Origin: JAABRU01 sp050180235
Lineage (GTDB): Bacteria > Desulfobacterota > Desulfobacteria > Desulfobacterales > Desulfococcaceae
NCBI GenBank assembly: GCA_050180235.1
Contig: JBFXEJ010000014.1
Span: forward strand, 1-64,000
Length of the DNA: 64,000 bases
Direction of reading: 5' to 3'
Part shown: piece after piece, positions 26,603 to 34,618 of the stretch
Layout of the letters: each line of letters opens with the position of its first letter
Position numbering within the stretch: position 1 is the first letter of the stretch
Notes under the pieces: generated by a model
The model's database searches: none
The model's input: the letters and a program-made list of their open reading frames with translations, nothing else
What the model was told of the DNA's origin: nothing
Translations under genes and position numbers: made by a program

Positions 26603-27019
26603 GGGGGCATTGGGCAGTTTTGCGGCCAGGGAAACATTCTGCGCTCCGGCCATGCGGCATCCGTCCATAACCTGAATCGCGGTTCCGGTACTGCTGCTTT
26701 TGTCAGCCACCACCACCACTGCCCCTTCAGGATTCTCAGCCAGGGCACGTTCCACATTGGCCCGTACTGCCCGGACATCCACTTCTCGATGATCTATATA
26801 AATGCGATTGGCCGCATCAATTCCGATCAGAATGGTGGCTTTTGATTTGACCACAGCAGTAGCGGCTGTGGGACGGCTGACATCAATGCCTGTTTCTTTG
26901 ACAAAACTGGTGGTCACCAGAAAAAAAATGAGCAGAATAAACACCATGTCTATCAGGGGTGTCATATTCAGTTCTGCAACCGTCCGGCTGCTGCGGCGGC
27001 TGCCGGTGATGTTGATCAT
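26600..27019 (-). CDS. exbD: ExbD biopolymer transport protein
   Basis: A 139-residue protein with one N-terminal membrane helix (LIDMVFILLIFFLVTTSFV, about 22-40). The essential aspartate is in NMTPLIDMVFILLIFF; the C-terminal domain is periplasmic. It forms the proton channel with ExbB. The C-terminus (AAKLPNAP) ends exactly where a miniature element begins. It follows exbB by 57 bases. Confidence 0.9.
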   Translation of the reverse strand: MINITGSRRSSRTVAELNMTPLIDMVFILLIFFLVTTSFVKETGIDVSRPTAATAVVKSKATILIGIDAANRIYIDHREVDVRAVRANVERALAENPEGAVVVVADKSSSTGTAIQVMDGCRMAGAQNVSLAAKLPNAP

Positions 27020-27076
27020 GGAATCTCCTGATTATGCCTGTTTTTTTGTTTTAAAAAAATATCCGGGTTCTGCGCT

Positions 27077-27697
27077 TCACAACTGCCTCCGCAGATACAG
27101 CCCTGCTGCTGCTATCCTTTTTCTGAGGTTTCCGGCCCGGCGATCCAGAAAACTTTTCATATACAGCCCCGGAATGGCCACCAGCAGACCGGTCTGTGTG
27201 GTAATCAGGGCTTCGGAAATACCGTCTGCCATAGCCCTGGCATTGCCTGTTCCAAACACAGCCAGAACATCAAAGGTGGCGATCATTCCCGTCACTGTTC
27301 CCAGCAGTCCCAGCAGGGGCGTTATGGCAGCCAGCACAGCAATTACGGTCAGATAATCGCCCAGAGAACGGTTGATGCGCATCACGGTTTCATCCAGAAT
27401 AAAGCGATCCAGTTCCCGGTTTCCGCTGCGGGCCTGAAGAAAACGGGCCACCAGCAGGGATATGGCTCCGCCATACTGCCCGGGATCAGGCATCCGGTTG
27501 CCCTGCACATGATCCCATGCAGTTTGGAAACTCATATTTTTCCGGTAAAGCCGCCTGAAGAAAATCGCACGATCCATAATCAGAAACCACATAAGCAGAC
27601 TGGCTGCGGCCAGCGGGACCATGACAATGCCGCCGATCTGCATATAAGCTTCGAGTTCCAGATAAGTGCTGCGGAGAATGTCAATTATTTGCTGCAT
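27077..27697 (-). CDS. exbB: ExbB/TolQ-family proton channel
   Basis: A 206-residue inner-membrane protein with three helices and the MotA/TolQ/ExbB signature ITPLLGLLGTVTGMIATFDVL followed by GISEALITTQTGLLVAIPGLYM. It works with ExbD and TonB. The start is set at 27697, overlapping the upstream gene by 17 bases; an earlier frame to 27730 is less likely. The operon has a second, larger ExbB-like protein (TtpC type), as in Vibrio TonB2 systems. Confidence 0.9.
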   Translation of the reverse strand: MQQIIDILRSTYLELEAYMQIGGIVMVPLAAASLLMWFLIMDRAIFFRRLYRKNMSFQTAWDHVQGNRMPDPGQYGGAISLLVARFLQARSGNRELDRFILDETVMRINRSLGDYLTVIAVLAAITPLLGLLGTVTGMIATFDVLAVFGTGNARAMADGISEALITTQTGLLVAIPGLYMKSFLDRRAGNLRKRIAAAGLYLRRQL

Positions 27698-29129
27698 CAC
27701 GGCTCTTGTGTATGATATTGACCAGGGCAACTGCCTTTTCCTCCATCTGACCGATGCGTTTGTCCACTTCCCGGTTGAGCAGGGTGTGGGCCAGCATGAT
27801 GGGAATTGCCACGGACAGCCCCAGCATTGTTGTCACCAGTGCTTCGGAAATCCCACCGGACATCATGCGCGGATCCCCGGTTCCGTGCAGGGTGATAACA
27901 TGAAATGTGTCAATCATGCCGGTTACAGTTCCCAGCAGTCCCAAAAGCGGTGCAATGGCAGCAAGCATTCCCAGAGTTGACAGAAAACGCTCCATGTCCG
28001 GCACCTCTTTCAGAATGGCTTCCTGAAGCGCGTTTTCCATGCTTTCGCGCTGCATATGACAGTATTCCAGCCCTGCTGCCATAACCCGTGCCACAGGTTT
28101 GCCCGGAAGCTGCGCACAGATTTTTTTGCACTGCGGCCAGTCCCCATCAGCAGCCAAAGTCTGTATGCGGGATGAAAGACCGTCTGCATCTGTTCTTTTC
28201 CGCAGCAGAAAAATAATCCGCTCCATGACAATCAGGATGCCCAGGGCGAAAACAGCCAGAATAGGCCACACAAGAAAACCGCCTTTGGGAATCTGCTCCC
28301 ACAGGCTCAGTTCATGGGTCAGGCGGCTCAGCGCACCCCCGCGGGTAATGTCCACAGGCACGGCCTCACTTTCCCCTTTCATATAGGCAGACAGTTCTTT
28401 CTGCACACGGGCTGAGGGCAGCCTGGACAGAGCAAAAAGTTTGCGGCCCGCTGATGAATAATTCAAAAAACCGGTTTCATTTCCGCTGTTATAGACTGCC
28501 GTAAAATTGCCCAGAACAAGAACATCCGCTTCTGTGCTGCTTCCTGCCCGGTCAATGATGGTGCCGCGGGTGAGGCGCACATCTCCGGCACTGCGGATCT
28601 GATCCCAGACCAGGCTGATCATCCGGTTGATGTCTTCCATACCCGGAAAATGTGACTGGGCGGCAATGTCCTGCAGAAAATCTGTCTGTGTGCCGGTCAG
28701 CGCAGTTTGCAGGCTGCGCTCCACCAGGGTGTCAATATCTTTGGCATTGACCCGGATCACACCCACCAGTTCCTGAACCACACTGTCAGTTGCACTCAGT
28801 TTTTCAGCCAGTTCAGCTTCCTGTTTTTCAAGGGCACTGTCTTCTGATTCAAGAGACTCAACTGCTGCTTCAAGTGTTTTTACCTTTTCCTCCATTTTAC
28901 GGACAACCTGCTCAAGAGCAGAACGGTCTCTGGTGATAAGTTCTCTGCTGCGGGCTGCCTCCTCACGCGCGGCCTTTTCTTCGGCTGCGGCCTTTTGCAG
29001 CAGAGCTTCCCGTGACTGACGGGCCTGAACCTGCAGTTCCCGCATATCCTGTGCCTGTGCAGCAGTCAGAAAGACCATGAACACAATAAAAAATGCCGAT
29101 ACGTACCGAAAGAGAAACAGTGATTTCAT
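27681..29129 (-). CDS. TtpC-like large MotA/TolQ/ExbB-family protein
   Basis: A 482-residue protein. It has a signal peptide, a long periplasmic coiled coil (about 25-130, rich in Glu/Ala/Leu: ELAEKLSATDSVVQELVGV) and a middle domain, then three membrane helices with the TolQ/ExbB signature IAPLLGLLGTVTGMIDTFHVI and GISEALVTTMLGLSVAIPIML. This is the layout of TtpC, the extra component essential in Vibrio TonB2 systems. The start at 29129 overlaps the DUF3450 stop as ATGA. Confidence 0.87.
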   Translation of the reverse strand: MKSLFLFRYVSAFFIVFMVFLTAAQAQDMRELQVQARQSREALLQKAAAEEKAAREEAARSRELITRDRSALEQVVRKMEEKVKTLEAAVESLESEDSALEKQEAELAEKLSATDSVVQELVGVIRVNAKDIDTLVERSLQTALTGTQTDFLQDIAAQSHFPGMEDINRMISLVWDQIRSAGDVRLTRGTIIDRAGSSTEADVLVLGNFTAVYNSGNETGFLNYSSAGRKLFALSRLPSARVQKELSAYMKGESEAVPVDITRGGALSRLTHELSLWEQIPKGGFLVWPILAVFALGILIVMERIIFLLRKRTDADGLSSRIQTLAADGDWPQCKKICAQLPGKPVARVMAAGLEYCHMQRESMENALQEAILKEVPDMERFLSTLGMLAAIAPLLGLLGTVTGMIDTFHVITLHGTGDPRMMSGGISEALVTTMLGLSVAIPIMLAHTLLNREVDKRIGQMEEKAVALVNIIHKSRDAANN

Positions 29130-29902
29130 TGCACCTGCATCCTTCCCAGCGGCAGGGTCAGCAGTTCTGCTGACCGCCGCTTGGTGCCAATTTCCATGGC
29201 CGACTGAATCGCCTTGTGAAAAGACTGCGGCAGCGGCTGCCACACAGATTCTGCCACATTGAAAAAACCGCAGGTTTTCAGATCCAGGGTCTGAAAGAAA
29301 AGCCCGATTCTGCCAAGCCGGAAGATATTGACCAGTGTATCGCTGTTCTCAAGGGAAATGCTCTGCTGATAAACTTCAATGGTGCTGCCGTATTCAGCTT
29401 CCACCAAAAGGGCTTCCATGACCTTGCGGAATTTTTCACTGATGGTGACATCCGGATCAGAGCGCAGTTCTTCCAGATTCTTCAGCCTCCGCGTGCGTTC
29501 CTCAGACAGGAAAGGCAAATCTTCATCCAGATGCCTGCGCAGTTCCTGCATCTGCGTTTCCATGCAGGGAATGATATTGGCATGAATCTGTTCAATGCCG
29601 TCCAATGTTTTCTGCTTGACCTCAACACGCATTCCGGCCGCTGCTGTTTTCTCTTCCAGTGCCTGCCTGCGTTCCGCCAACTGTTTTTCCTCCATCTGCA
29701 ACTGTTCGTAACGGGCTATGAGTCTGTCTTTATTGTCACGCCACTGCTCCTCCTGTTTCTGCGTGTCCTGACGGATGCGGATGGATTCTGACACAGGTTC
29801 TTTCACCCGGGTGTCAAAACCGCTTTCCTGTGCCCGGCAGGGAAAGGCGGTTACAAAAAGCATGGCGCTGATACTCCAAAAAACTGCGCTGGAAAGGTGC
29901 AT
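29126..29902 (-). CDS. DUF3450 periplasmic coiled-coil protein of the TonB2-type operon
   Basis: A 258-residue exported protein: signal peptide (cleavage after CRAQ), long helical coiled coil (QLQMEEKQLAERRQALEEKTAA), then the DUF3450 C-terminal part (LRSDPDVTISEKFRKVMEAL, GSTIEVYQQSI, GLFFQTLD). DUF3450 genes head TonB2-type operons next to ttpC. It is the first gene behind the cobalamin riboswitch and terminator; the leader is about 300 bases. Translational coupling to the TtpC-like gene follows. Confidence 0.82.
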   Translation of the reverse strand: MHLSSAVFWSISAMLFVTAFPCRAQESGFDTRVKEPVSESIRIRQDTQKQEEQWRDNKDRLIARYEQLQMEEKQLAERRQALEEKTAAAGMRVEVKQKTLDGIEQIHANIIPCMETQMQELRRHLDEDLPFLSEERTRRLKNLEELRSDPDVTISEKFRKVMEALLVEAEYGSTIEVYQQSISLENSDTLVNIFRLGRIGLFFQTLDLKTCGFFNVAESVWQPLPQSFHKAIQSAMEIGTKRRSAELLTLPLGRMQVQ

Positions 29903-29937
29903 GATTTACTCCTTGCTGGTGCTTGTTTTTTCTGATC

Positions 29938-29978
29938 AAAAAAAAATCCCGGATCGAAAGCAGTTTTCGATCCGGGAT
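29938..29978 (-). terminator. Intrinsic terminator of the cobalamin riboswitch
   Basis: A perfect 14-bp stem: ATCCCGGATCGAAA (29946-29959) pairs with TTTCGATCCGGGAT (29965-29978), with a 5-base loop. On the minus strand it is followed by a nine-base T run (A run at 29938-29946). It lies about 60 bases past the riboswitch and 35 before the first gene, the expected off-switch position. Confidence 0.85.
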
Positions 29979-30040
29979 ATCCCTTTTTTATCCGCAGATA
30001 ATCCTTATGGCACAATACCGTCCGCGTAATTGCGCCCTAT

Positions 30041-30203
30041 GTGTTCAGGCAGGTCTTCTGACTTTCGGATCAACCGGCGGCTGCGTCTTCCCAACCTTTT
30101 GGGTCAGTGACATATTGCAGCTTTCGTCCCCGATTACAGCGGCGGGCCCGTCCCCGATTCACGCGGGGTTCCCTCTTCGGCTCTGTTAAAAGCACCTGAA
30201 CAA
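30041..30203 (-). promoter_or_regulatory. Cobalamin (AdoCbl/B12) riboswitch
   Basis: Read on the minus strand it shows P1 arms TTCAGG/CCTGAA, the conserved GAAGAGGGAACCC, GGGACGGGCCCGCCGCTGTA, a CACTG segment, and the B12-box GTCAGAAGACCTGCC. All are hallmarks of Rfam-type cobalamin riboswitches. A -35/-10 promoter sits directly upstream and an intrinsic terminator downstream, so ligand-induced termination is the likely mode. It controls a Ton energising operon rather than a B12 receptor or synthesis gene. Confidence 0.93.
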
Positions 30204-30211
30204 AGGATCGA

Positions 30212-30240
30212 AAAATAAAGAAAACAGCTAAAATTGTCAA
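30212..30240 (-). promoter_or_regulatory. Promoter of the riboswitch-TonB2 operon
   Basis: On the minus strand, TTGACA (30235-30240) and TATTTT (30212-30217) are exactly 17 bases apart, placing the transcript start at about 30205, at the first base pair of the riboswitch. Confidence 0.8.
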
Positions 30241-30274
30241 GAAAAAAATAAAAAAAATATGGCCGATGCTCAAA

Positions 30275-30342
30275 CAAAAAAAGGCCGCGAAGATGCTTTC
30301 TTCCTTTTCGGAAGAAATCAGCCTTCGTGGCCTTTTTTAAAA
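30275..30342 (-). terminator. Strong bidirectional terminator (GCCTTCGTGGC family), copy 2
   Basis: AAAAAAAGGCCGCGAAGATGC pairs with the GCCTTCGTGGCCTTTTTT side, enclosing a TTCTTCC/GGAAGAA hairpin. It ends the candidate leader/sRNA starting near 30441 and isolates the riboswitch promoter from TonB receptor C upstream. Confidence 0.75.
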
Positions 30343-30441
30343 ATATAATATCCGGCAAATACCGGATTCTGATTTCTGGCACGGACAATTTTCTGAAATG
30401 CCCGCGCTGCTGTCCCTGCGGCTTCCTGCCGTAATTAAAAA
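30343..30441 (-). ncRNA. Candidate structured leader or small RNA, copy 2 of a family
   Basis: The transcript would run from the promoter at 30448-30475 (TTGACA, 16 bases, TATAAA) to the terminator at 30275-30342. It has no reading frame. It shares AAGCCGCAGG and ACAGCAGC segments, the promoter and the terminator type with the unit at 38297-38566. A hairpin ATCCGGTATTTGCCGGAT lies in the middle. Confidence 0.4.
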
Positions 30442-30447
30442 AAATAA

Positions 30448-30475
30448 TTTATATCAGATTATGGCGGAATGTCAA
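30448..30475 (-). promoter_or_regulatory. Promoter of candidate RNA copy 2
   Basis: On the minus strand, TTGACA at 30470-30475 and TATAAA at 30448-30453 with 16-base spacing. The spacer CGCCATAATC is shared with the promoter at 38538-38566. Confidence 0.55.
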
Positions 30476-30551
30476 GCTCTTTTTTTATGATATTCCCGAA
30501 ACCGGGACTTGTCAGATCCGGTTCTGCCGGTTTTAAAAAAGTGAAAATTTT

Positions 30552-30658
30552 TAAGGTGATTTCTGAAAATAAATATCCCGGTTCAGTTCACAGGCACAGG
30601 GCAAAAGCCGGAAGCTTTTGATACTTTGACGGAATATTCTTTTCCGGAAATCACCTAA
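30552..30658. repeat. AGGTGATTTC-family miniature element, copy 2
   Basis: The ends TAAGGTGATTTC and GAAATCACCTAA are inverted; the inner parts GCCGGAAGCTTTTGATACTT and ATAAATATCCCGG match copies at 12180-12276 and 49371-49475. It sits about 150 bases after the stop of TonB receptor C. A GTCATTCCGG/CCGGAATGAC palindrome follows at 30726-30755. Confidence 0.75.
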
Positions 30659-30801
30659 GGCTTTTTTCCGTCAGCATAAAAAGTTCCTCTGCCCGATTTG
30701 TTTATCACACACCTTACGCACCACCGTCATTCCGGCTTTCGCCGGAATGACGGTGAAAGAGAATAAGTGCCTGATTTTTGGAAATGTTGCCTAAGTTCTG
30801 T

Positions 30802-33012
30802 TTACAATTCAAAAGACACAGTCAGCATGGAGGTGAACGGCGCACCAACATAATAACTTGTGCTTCCTGCACGGGTGTCATCTGAGGAATTGATGACAGA
30901 AACATATTCCTCATCAAAAATATTGGAAAATTCCAAAGAGACTTTCAGTGCTTCGATGAAGGAAAGTTTTTTTCGCGTGTAGGAGAGTTTCAGATCTGCC
31001 ACGATATAATCATCAATCTCCTCTTTGTGTTCCGCGTCTCCGTAGCGTTTGTCCAGCCAGCGGACCATGGGAACAACCTCAAAGTCTTTGTAACTGAAGA
31101 TCAGCCCGGTTTTCACAGACCATTCCGGGGTGTCTGTCACCTGCCGATCTTCGGTATCCAGAGTATTTCCCTGGTAGGTCAAATCCTTGTCATAGGTAAG
31201 AACAGTGTAAGCCGGATTGAGGAAAAAGGTCAGATTTTTATGGAGATAAAAGTTGGTTTCCAAATCTATGCCGTATCCTGTGGCTTTTCCGATGTTCTGT
31301 GCATAACTCAGATTCACTCTGGGATCATACACAGTGGTCAGCAGATTGTCATGTTTTGCGTAAAAAAACGCGGGCATGATTTCCATCCACTCATTCCGGA
31401 AGCGTGCGCCCAGTTCAAAATTGTCTGAAATCTCCATGTCATATCCATCGAAAAGATCGTTGAGCGTAACACCGGCTGCAAGGAATTTGGCTCTGTTCTG
31501 GTTATAAATGTTGACTATCGGCACATAGGCATAGGGACGGATCTGGTTGCGGCCATAGGCTGTATAAAGTTCCATACTGTCAGACAGAAAATAACTCACA
31601 CCCAGTGTGGGCAGAAGTTCATCATACTCATTTTCTTCCCGATACAGATCATCTGCTTTGATCAGTTCATAATTCGGTGCAGAGGATGTGTATCCCTGAC
31701 TCGCGGGATCTTTGTACCAGAAATACTTGAGACCGGCTTGCCAGTTGAATTTGCCAATATTGCCGGACAGTTTGGCATAGGGACTGTGGACAATGCCATT
31801 GTCATCACTTTCCATGTGCATTCCATGTCCTTTGAATGCAAAAGTGACAGGATCATAATTCTGTGTGCGGATAATCATGTCCGAGGATTCAAACCAGTAG
31901 CCCAGAGCCGCTGTTCCCCATGAAAACTTTGCATCAAACTGTGAAATCAGGCCATAGCGTTCAATATCCCGTATCCGTTTGGTGATGAGTCCGCCTTGGG
32001 AAGTGGAACCGTTGAGAATTTCACTGTCTTCCAGAGAATAATAGGGTTTGAATGTCATGCGCAAGGCATCGGAAAGGGTCACGGGAACAATGGCAAGCAT
32101 ATCCCGGTTGGCATATTCGCCGCTGTTGTATTTGTAATAATTGATGTCCTGCGCCTTGATGCCGGTGAGATTTTCATTGTAGTCATTTTCGTAATTCTTC
32201 CCCAAGTCCTGCACTTCGGTATAACTCAGGGATTTGTAAAAACTCTGATCCAGTTCATTGGCATTGAACCATATTTTGATTTCATCTTTGTCTCTGACCG
32301 GCTGACTGAGCATCACACCGATATTGTGTCTGGGGCCTAAGTCACCGGGGCCTTTCCATTTTTCCGCGTCTGTGTAAGAATAGGAAAGGGCAAGTCCTGT
32401 TCCAATTCGGGGCAGCGCGCCGGAGTCAATTCTGGCAAAGGTTCGGCTGTACCGGTTTTCCCCGAAACTCTGGCTGAAATCAAAACCGAATTCCTTTTCC
32501 GGCCACCGGGATCGGAGTTCCACCGCTCCCCCGCGTGCGCCCACACCGGTTCCCAGATCAGCCGGAACAGCACCTTTGTAAACCGCTATGCTGTCAAAGT
32601 TTTCCGTATCATAAATATATTCTCTCGGCCCCATGGGATTGCCGCCATAGTTGGGAACCCCCTCCACTGTCATGGCTCCCAAATATCCGCGCACTCCGCG
32701 AATCCGCACATTTTTCTGCTCTGCTGCCAGTCCAAAAGGATCAATGCTTTCCACATTGATGCCCGGAACCATATTCAGGGATTCATACACACTGACTGCG
32801 GCTTTTGCTCCCTGTGCCTCGATTCCCTTTTTCGTGATTTCGCTTCCGGTGTAAACCGTTTCATTGGTCTGCCGCGTGGGCGTAACCAGTTTTTCACCGA
32901 CAACTGTGATTTCTTCCATATACACTGTGTCTTTGGCTGCTTCCTCTGCATTTGCACACAGGGCTGCAACCAGTCCTGTCAGTACAATCAATATACCAAA
33001 AAACCTTTTCAT
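30802..33012 (-). CDS. TonB-dependent outer-membrane receptor C
   Basis: A 736-residue receptor with a signal peptide (cleavage near CANAEE), a TonB box-like MEEITVVGEKLV, a plug (VRIRGVRGYLGAMTVEGVP, IAVYKGAVPADLGTGVGARG) and a barrel ending in Leu (TVSFEL). The start at 33012 has AAGGAG. The plug phrase AVPADLGTGVGARGGAVELR is unlike classic siderophore receptors. It follows two exported FmdE genes on the same strand and precedes the riboswitch-controlled Ton operon. Ligand unknown. Confidence 0.9.
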   Translation of the reverse strand: MKRFFGILIVLTGLVAALCANAEEAAKDTVYMEEITVVGEKLVTPTRQTNETVYTGSEITKKGIEAQGAKAAVSVYESLNMVPGINVESIDPFGLAAEQKNVRIRGVRGYLGAMTVEGVPNYGGNPMGPREYIYDTENFDSIAVYKGAVPADLGTGVGARGGAVELRSRWPEKEFGFDFSQSFGENRYSRTFARIDSGALPRIGTGLALSYSYTDAEKWKGPGDLGPRHNIGVMLSQPVRDKDEIKIWFNANELDQSFYKSLSYTEVQDLGKNYENDYNENLTGIKAQDINYYKYNSGEYANRDMLAIVPVTLSDALRMTFKPYYSLEDSEILNGSTSQGGLITKRIRDIERYGLISQFDAKFSWGTAALGYWFESSDMIIRTQNYDPVTFAFKGHGMHMESDDNGIVHSPYAKLSGNIGKFNWQAGLKYFWYKDPASQGYTSSAPNYELIKADDLYREENEYDELLPTLGVSYFLSDSMELYTAYGRNQIRPYAYVPIVNIYNQNRAKFLAAGVTLNDLFDGYDMEISDNFELGARFRNEWMEIMPAFFYAKHDNLLTTVYDPRVNLSYAQNIGKATGYGIDLETNFYLHKNLTFFLNPAYTVLTYDKDLTYQGNTLDTEDRQVTDTPEWSVKTGLIFSYKDFEVVPMVRWLDKRYGDAEHKEEIDDYIVADLKLSYTRKKLSFIEALKVSLEFSNIFDEEYVSVINSSDDTRAGSTSYYVGAPFTSMLTVSFEL

Positions 33013-33086
33013 CTGAGTCTCCTTTGCATCATTCAACATAAGTTATCGGAAATAAAAGTAGTTCTTCATTTCATCTAAAATTGTAG

Positions 33087-33113
33087 GTCGGATTAGCGTA
33101 AGCGTAATCCGAC
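33087..33113. repeat. GTCGGATTACGC-type palindrome
   Basis: GTCGGATTAGCG pairs with CGTAATCCGAC. The same motif appears twice near 63203-63282, upstream of the CRISPR array. It is a REP-type dispersed palindrome. Confidence 0.6.
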
Positions 33114-33194
33114 AACCTGTTATTCTTCTAGAAATATCCATAATTTTAAAAAAAACGAAGCAGCAGCATAAACTTCCAGTTTGTGCCGAGGCTT

Positions 33195-33327
33195 ATGAAC
33201 AAGCTGGAAGCTCGTTCTACTGAAGTCAGAATCTCGTGCTGAGAATTATGAACAAGCTGGAAGCTCGTTCTACTGAAGTCAGAATCTCGTGCTGAGAATT
33301 ATGAACAAGCTGGAAGCTTGTTCTACT
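33195..33327. repeat. 53-bp tandem repeat, 2.5 copies
   Basis: The unit starts ATGAACAAGCTGGAAGCTCG. Units lie at 33195-33247 and 33248-33300, with a partial third from 33301 that runs into the end of the FmdE gene. Each unit contains an AGCTGGAAGCT near-palindrome. Confidence 0.85.
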
Positions 33328-34450
33328 TTTCCGAAGATACGGTTAAATCAAGCATTTTCATAGGATCAATGCCCGGTCTTGCCCAGTCTTTCGGCGTCTG
33401 CTCCGCAGGGAGTTCAAATCTTTTGATTTCCCTGACAAAATCCTCCGGTTTATCCAGCCTGTCCAAATAATGCAAATCCATGCACAATTTGCCAATCATG
33501 CTTTTGCCGAATTCTTTGCATACGGAATCATCCCATTTGAACCCAAGCACAATGCCGTCCCATTTTTTTGTGCCTTTGTCTTCACGGTACACAATGGTTG
33601 CAGCATCTTTTGCTTCGGGTTTCCATTTTTCCCGATCTGCTTCTGTTGAATAAAGTGCCGAATATCCGCCTTTTCCAGGTGTTGCATTCAGCAAAGTCAT
33701 CAGCGCATCTTCCTTGCACCAGGGCTGAACACTCTGCACAAAATAACTGCTTCCCGGTTTTACCGGAAAATTTTTTTTCAGATAATTGACCATCATAATG
33801 CCGGAAGTGACACCGGGGCAGTAATGATCATGGTATTCAAATGCTCTCAGCACATATGAAGGCACTCCTTTTGCCAGCGCATTGGCAATGCTGACAATCC
33901 GAAAGTCATTTCCGCCAAAGATTTTTTCACTGAACTTTTTATTGTATGCTTCTGCATTGGCATACAAATGATCCGCATTGATTTTCTCACTGACAGCGAT
34001 TTCAAAAATTTCAGATGCCGGAGCAGCCTGAATATCTCCTGAAATTTTTGAAGATTTCAGTTGAAGATACGCACAAAGGCCGGAAACTTTGTCATACACG
34101 GCACACCAAAGCGGCGCATCATAACGTGAATGGATTTCTGCAAACGCATTGTTTCCGCGTCTGCACCCGGTCGCATCCGAAATTCCGTCAATAAAACCCA
34201 TTGTGGAACTGTTTCCAATCTCCGCATATCCGGCATTGCTCAGCACAATCAGATTCTCTTTCTTAGGTGCGATGCCATTCTGTTTCATCATGGCAAATGC
34301 CTGATCTCCGGCTTTTTTCCCCGCACTGCTCCAATATTCATATTCCGTGTTCTGTGAATCTGAGTCCAGCGCATTCGTAATTGAAAAAAATCCTGACAGC
34401 AACGATACTGCCATCACCCATACCATGATTCCGATTGAATACTTCCGCAT
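33323..34450 (-). CDS. Exported FmdE-family protein 1
   Basis: A 375-residue protein with a signal peptide (about 1-27) and a C-terminal FmdE domain containing the family metal-site motif YHDHYCPGVTSG (about 210) and PWCKEDALMTLLNATPGKG. The N-terminal half (NLIVLSNAGYAEIG, LWCAVYDKVSGLCAYLQ) is shared with its neighbour. FmdE proteins are named for a formylmethanofuran dehydrogenase operon but their role is unsettled; they bind metal through His and Cys. Exported versions beside TonB receptors suggest capture of a metal or cofactor in the periplasm. It lies 168 bases after its paralogue. Confidence 0.83.
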   Translation of the reverse strand: MRKYSIGIMVWVMAVSLLSGFFSITNALDSDSQNTEYEYWSSAGKKAGDQAFAMMKQNGIAPKKENLIVLSNAGYAEIGNSSTMGFIDGISDATGCRRGNNAFAEIHSRYDAPLWCAVYDKVSGLCAYLQLKSSKISGDIQAAPASEIFEIAVSEKINADHLYANAEAYNKKFSEKIFGGNDFRIVSIANALAKGVPSYVLRAFEYHDHYCPGVTSGIMMVNYLKKNFPVKPGSSYFVQSVQPWCKEDALMTLLNATPGKGGYSALYSTEADREKWKPEAKDAATIVYREDKGTKKWDGIVLGFKWDDSVCKEFGKSMIGKLCMDLHYLDRLDKPEDFVREIKRFELPAEQTPKDWARPGIDPMKMLDLTVSSEK

Positions 34451-34574
34451 GATTTTCCCTTTCTTTCAATTGACATCCGTGATCATTTTTCAGCCTTCGT
34501 ACTTTGCCGCCAGGGGATCTTTTCCATTCGGAAACATGGCTCCGAAAGGCTCAACAATTTCGCATCTGTGCATT

Positions 34575-34611
34575 GCAGAAACCGGATTTTTCCAAAAAAT
34601 CCGGTTTCTGC
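34575..34611. terminator. CCGGATTTTT-family hairpin between the two FmdE genes
   Basis: GCAGAAACCGGATTTTT (34575-34591) pairs perfectly with AAAAAATCCGGTTTCTGC (34594-34611), just downstream of FmdE protein 2. It is an extended version of the dispersed palindrome and may limit read-through into FmdE protein 1. Confidence 0.55.
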
Positions 34612-34618
34612 ATACATT

